The notes under the pieces were generated by a model that searched no databases, had not been told where the DNA came from, and worked only from the letters and a program-made list of their open reading frames with translations. Made by a program: the position numbers and the translations under genes. From NCBI GenBank assembly GCA_964639275.1, contig CAZXCQ010000303.1, positions 1-7,490 on the forward strand: a DNA stretch of 7,490 nucleotides, given 5' to 3'. Positions 6,009-7,490 of the stretch are shown here, one piece after another (the stretch's first letter is position 1; each line of letters begins with the position of its first letter). The stretch is from CAZXCQ01 sp964639275 (GTDB taxonomy: Bacteria; Desulfobacterota; DSM-4660; Desulfatiglandales; Desulfatiglandaceae).

Positions 6009-7186
6009 TGGAAGAAGAACAGCTTGGAGAGGGTATAGAGGAATTTCTAACCGGGGCGCTCATATCCTGTGAAAAGTGCCACCTCTGTAACACGGTTTGT
6101 CCGGTGGTCGGGACCCGGGTTACACAAGGGGCATTTGGGATAAACCGAGCCATCTATTACGCCCTAAAATGGAATCAATTTAATGAAAAACTACGCGATT
6201 TGGTTTATTCATGCACGACATGCGGAAAATGTGTGGCCATGTGCAAGAACGTATCAAGGGCCTTGCCCCTTGTTGAGGTTTTTGAAAAGGCCCGGGAACT
6301 GCTTTTGGTTGAAAAGATGTTAGGGCCCATGCCGGATCAGGTAAACGTCCTGAAAAACCTGCACGTCCGGGGTAATCCCTGGGGTTATCCCGCCCATGAA
6401 AGGGCAAAGTGGGCCGAGGGGCTCGACATAAAGTTTGCCTCAGAGGAGATCAAGGTGGATATCCTCTATTTTGTGGGCTCTGTCTGTTCCTACGACCCCC
6501 AGGGGCAGAAGATAGCCAAGAACCTCACCGGGATCCTAAAAAAGGCGGGGGTTGACTTTGGGATCCTGGAAAGAGAGACGAGTAGCGGAAGTGAAGCCCG
6601 CCGAATGGGTGAAACAGGTCTTTTTCAATACCTCTCTGAGGCCAATATGGAGATGTTTGAACAAGCCGGGATCAGACATATCGTTACCGGCGATCCGCAC
6701 GGTTTTTACAGCTTTTCCCGGGAGTACCCAAAAGGTGGCAACGGGTTACGGGTCCAGCACTACACCCAATTCCTTAATGACCTGTTTGAGGAGAAAAAAC
6801 TGGCGTTTTCCTCAAAGACTGATGCCAGGATAACCTACCATGATCCTTGTTATCTGGGAAGACGCAGTGAAGTCTTTGAAGAACCCAGGGAACTGATACG
6901 GCGGATCCCTGGTGTTGTTTTTGTGGAGATGGAAAAATCCGGACAGGACAGCGACTGTTGTGGTATGGGGGGTGGCCGGATGTGGATGGAGCCGCCGGGG
7001 GGCCTGGTTTCGTCTCAAGCCATAGCCGAGAGACGGGTCAAACAAGCCATTGATACGGGTGCTGAAATACTCCTGACGGCATGTCCCTTTTGCAACATCA
7101 CACTCAACGATTCGGTCAAATCCCTCGAAAAAGAAGACGCTATCAAGGTCATGGATATCACGGAACTGGTTTCCATGTCTCTTTGA
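6005..7186 (+). CDS. GlcF/HdrD-like iron-sulfur subunit with two [4Fe-4S] sites and CCG domains
   Basis: This 393-residue electron-transfer partner of the flavoprotein is close to E. coli GlcF in length. Two ferredoxin motifs are complete: C22-C25-C28-C32-P and C70-C73-C76-C80. Two CCG-type domains follow. The second is intact, with C282, C318-C319 in CCGMGGG, and C360-x2-C363, as needed for a CCG-type cluster. The first (about 150-240) keeps the fold signature (EARRMGE, YDPQGQ) but has lost its cysteines. GS159 replaces the first Cys, SSG (193-195) replaces CCG, and D230PHG233 replaces the usual CPHC; only an offset C161 remains. It should therefore carry one CCG cluster, not two. The ATG at 6005 overlaps the upstream stop; a second ATG at 6008 is also possible, and GGAAGGGG lies just upstream. 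No membrane segment is visible, so the final acceptor (quinone module, ETF or disulfide) is encoded elsewhere. The stop codon abuts a MITE-like element. Confidence 0.92.
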   Translation: MMEEEQLGEGIEEFLTGALISCEKCHLCNTVCPVVGTRVTQGAFGINRAIYYALKWNQFNEKLRDLVYSCTTCGKCVAMCKNVSRALPLVEVFEKARELLLVEKMLGPMPDQVNVLKNLHVRGNPWGYPAHERAKWAEGLDIKFASEEIKVDILYFVGSVCSYDPQGQKIAKNLTGILKKAGVDFGILERETSSGSEARRMGETGLFQYLSEANMEMFEQAGIRHIVTGDPHGFYSFSREYPKGGNGLRVQHYTQFLNDLFEEKKLAFSSKTDARITYHDPCYLGRRSEVFEEPRELIRRIPGVVFVEMEKSGQDSDCCGMGGGRMWMEPPGGLVSSQAIAERRVKQAIDTGAEILLTACPFCNITLNDSVKSLEKEDAIKVMDITELVSMSL

Positions 7187-7335
7187 ACCCGTATTCCGCA
7201 AAATTGCCTTCTGACCTTGTAAGTGTCTGGAATCATTGTGTGCTGTTCGCTCATATTTATGGGCTACAATTTCCAGTAGATTGGAAACATATTGCTATTT
7301 CAATATGTTACAAATCTCCTTTCCGGAATACGGGT
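7187..7335. mobile_element. MITE-like nonautonomous element with perfect 12-bp terminal inverted repeats
   Basis: ACCCGTATTCCG (7187-7198) and CGGAATACGGGT (7324-7335) are perfect inverted copies bounding 149 bases. TTGA flanks both sides (7183-7186 and 7336-7339) as a likely target duplication; the left copy includes the stop codon TGA of the Fe-S gene. The AT-rich interior holds two perfect hairpins, TTTCCA/TGGAAA (7270-7287) and CATATTG/CAATATG (7288-7307). It encodes no protein. The alternative is a long 3'-end RNA structure of the operon, since the arms would also pair in the transcript. Confidence 0.55.
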
Positions 7336-7372
7336 TTGAAGTGCCGGCACAAAGACCAGAGAGGTCCTCATG

Positions 7373-7401
7373 CCCCACCGTGAGACAGAGAGGGGCTTTT
7401 G
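7373..7401 (+). terminator. Weak terminator candidate after the operon
   Basis: GCCCC (7373-7377) and GGGGC (7393-7397) form a 5-bp GC stem followed by TTTT (7398-7401). The 15-base loop is large and the T run short, so it is only a candidate end for the cupin-to-Fe-S transcript. Confidence 0.35.
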
Positions 7402-7432
7402 AAAGTGAATGTTATCGGGTCGGATCTGTTGC

Positions 7433-7453
7433 TGCGCTAAGGGCTTGCGCAGA
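7433..7453. repeat. Small perfect inverted repeat
   Basis: CTGCGC (7433-7438) and GCGCAG (7448-7453) form a 6-bp GC-rich stem with a nine-base loop. It may be part of a longer intergenic repeat running off the window. No T run follows on either side. Confidence 0.4.
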
Positions 7454-7490
7454 AATAACTTCACATTTTCGCATCCCATCTTCGGGTCAT

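Larger units (their letters stand above)
7340..7490. other. Noncoding region at the window end
   Basis: No gene is supported. It contains a perfect 10-base palindrome GTGCCGGCAC (7341-7350) and two further small hairpins listed separately. The window ends before the next gene. Confidence 0.45.

Noticed and set aside
7081..7383. Plus-strand open frame of 100 codons at the end of the operon
   Set aside because: It starts inside the Fe-S gene in another frame and runs through the MITE-like element; no ribosome site or domain.
1..7490. CRISPR array, tRNA, rRNA, integrase or defence genes
   Set aside because: I looked for regularly spaced repeats, cloverleaf-like segments and marker proteins on both strands and saw none.

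Overview
The window is a stretch of bacterial chromosome with roughly balanced base composition and strong Shine-Dalgarno sites. All six genes I can support lie on the + strand. The gene content suggests an anaerobe of the Desulfobacterota (old Deltaproteobacteria) type: a GlcD-like flavoprotein is paired with a GlcF/HdrD-like iron-sulfur subunit, a GntR/FCD regulator is present, and short palindromic dispersed repeats lie between genes. This placement is inference; no marker gene is present.

Layout. (1) 17-1054: a ketopantoate-reductase-family (ApbA/PanE) NADP-type dehydrogenase, followed at once by a small terminator-like hairpin. (2) 1055-1392: a gap ending in a promoter-like sequence with a direct repeat and palindrome suitable as an operator. 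(3) 1393-2061: a GntR-family, FCD-subfamily regulator. (4) 2062-2579: a 518-base gap with no gene, holding an inverted repeat and a dispersed palindromic element that appears to be interrupted by a second repeat. (5) 2580-7186: a probable catabolic gene set made of a small cupin, an M24-fold (creatinase/prolidase/DddP-like) enzyme, a GlcD-type FAD oxidase and a two-[4Fe-4S] plus CCG-domain subunit. The last two overlap by ATGA. (6) 7187-7335: a MITE-like element with perfect 12-bp terminal inverted repeats and a TTGA duplication, sitting on the stop codon of the last gene. (7) 7336-7490: noncoding sequence with small hairpins.

Working model (inference). The M24-fold protein acts on a small C-N, C-S or similar substrate rather than on peptides, because two positions where Xaa-Pro peptidases carry histidine are not histidine. 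The product would be a hydroxy acid or related compound. The GlcD/GlcF-like pair would oxidise it and pass electrons from FAD through two [4Fe-4S] clusters and one surviving CCG-type cluster to an acceptor not encoded here. The cupin may bind or isomerise an intermediate, and the FCD regulator may sense the substrate or product acid.

The most notable points are the departures from family consensus in three consecutive enzymes: M24 with R267/Y369 at expected His positions; GlcD with DWG in place of the usual EHG; and the Fe-S subunit with its first CCG domain stripped of cysteines. Together they suggest a specialised, possibly uncharacterised oxidation pathway rather than glycolate or lactate oxidation.
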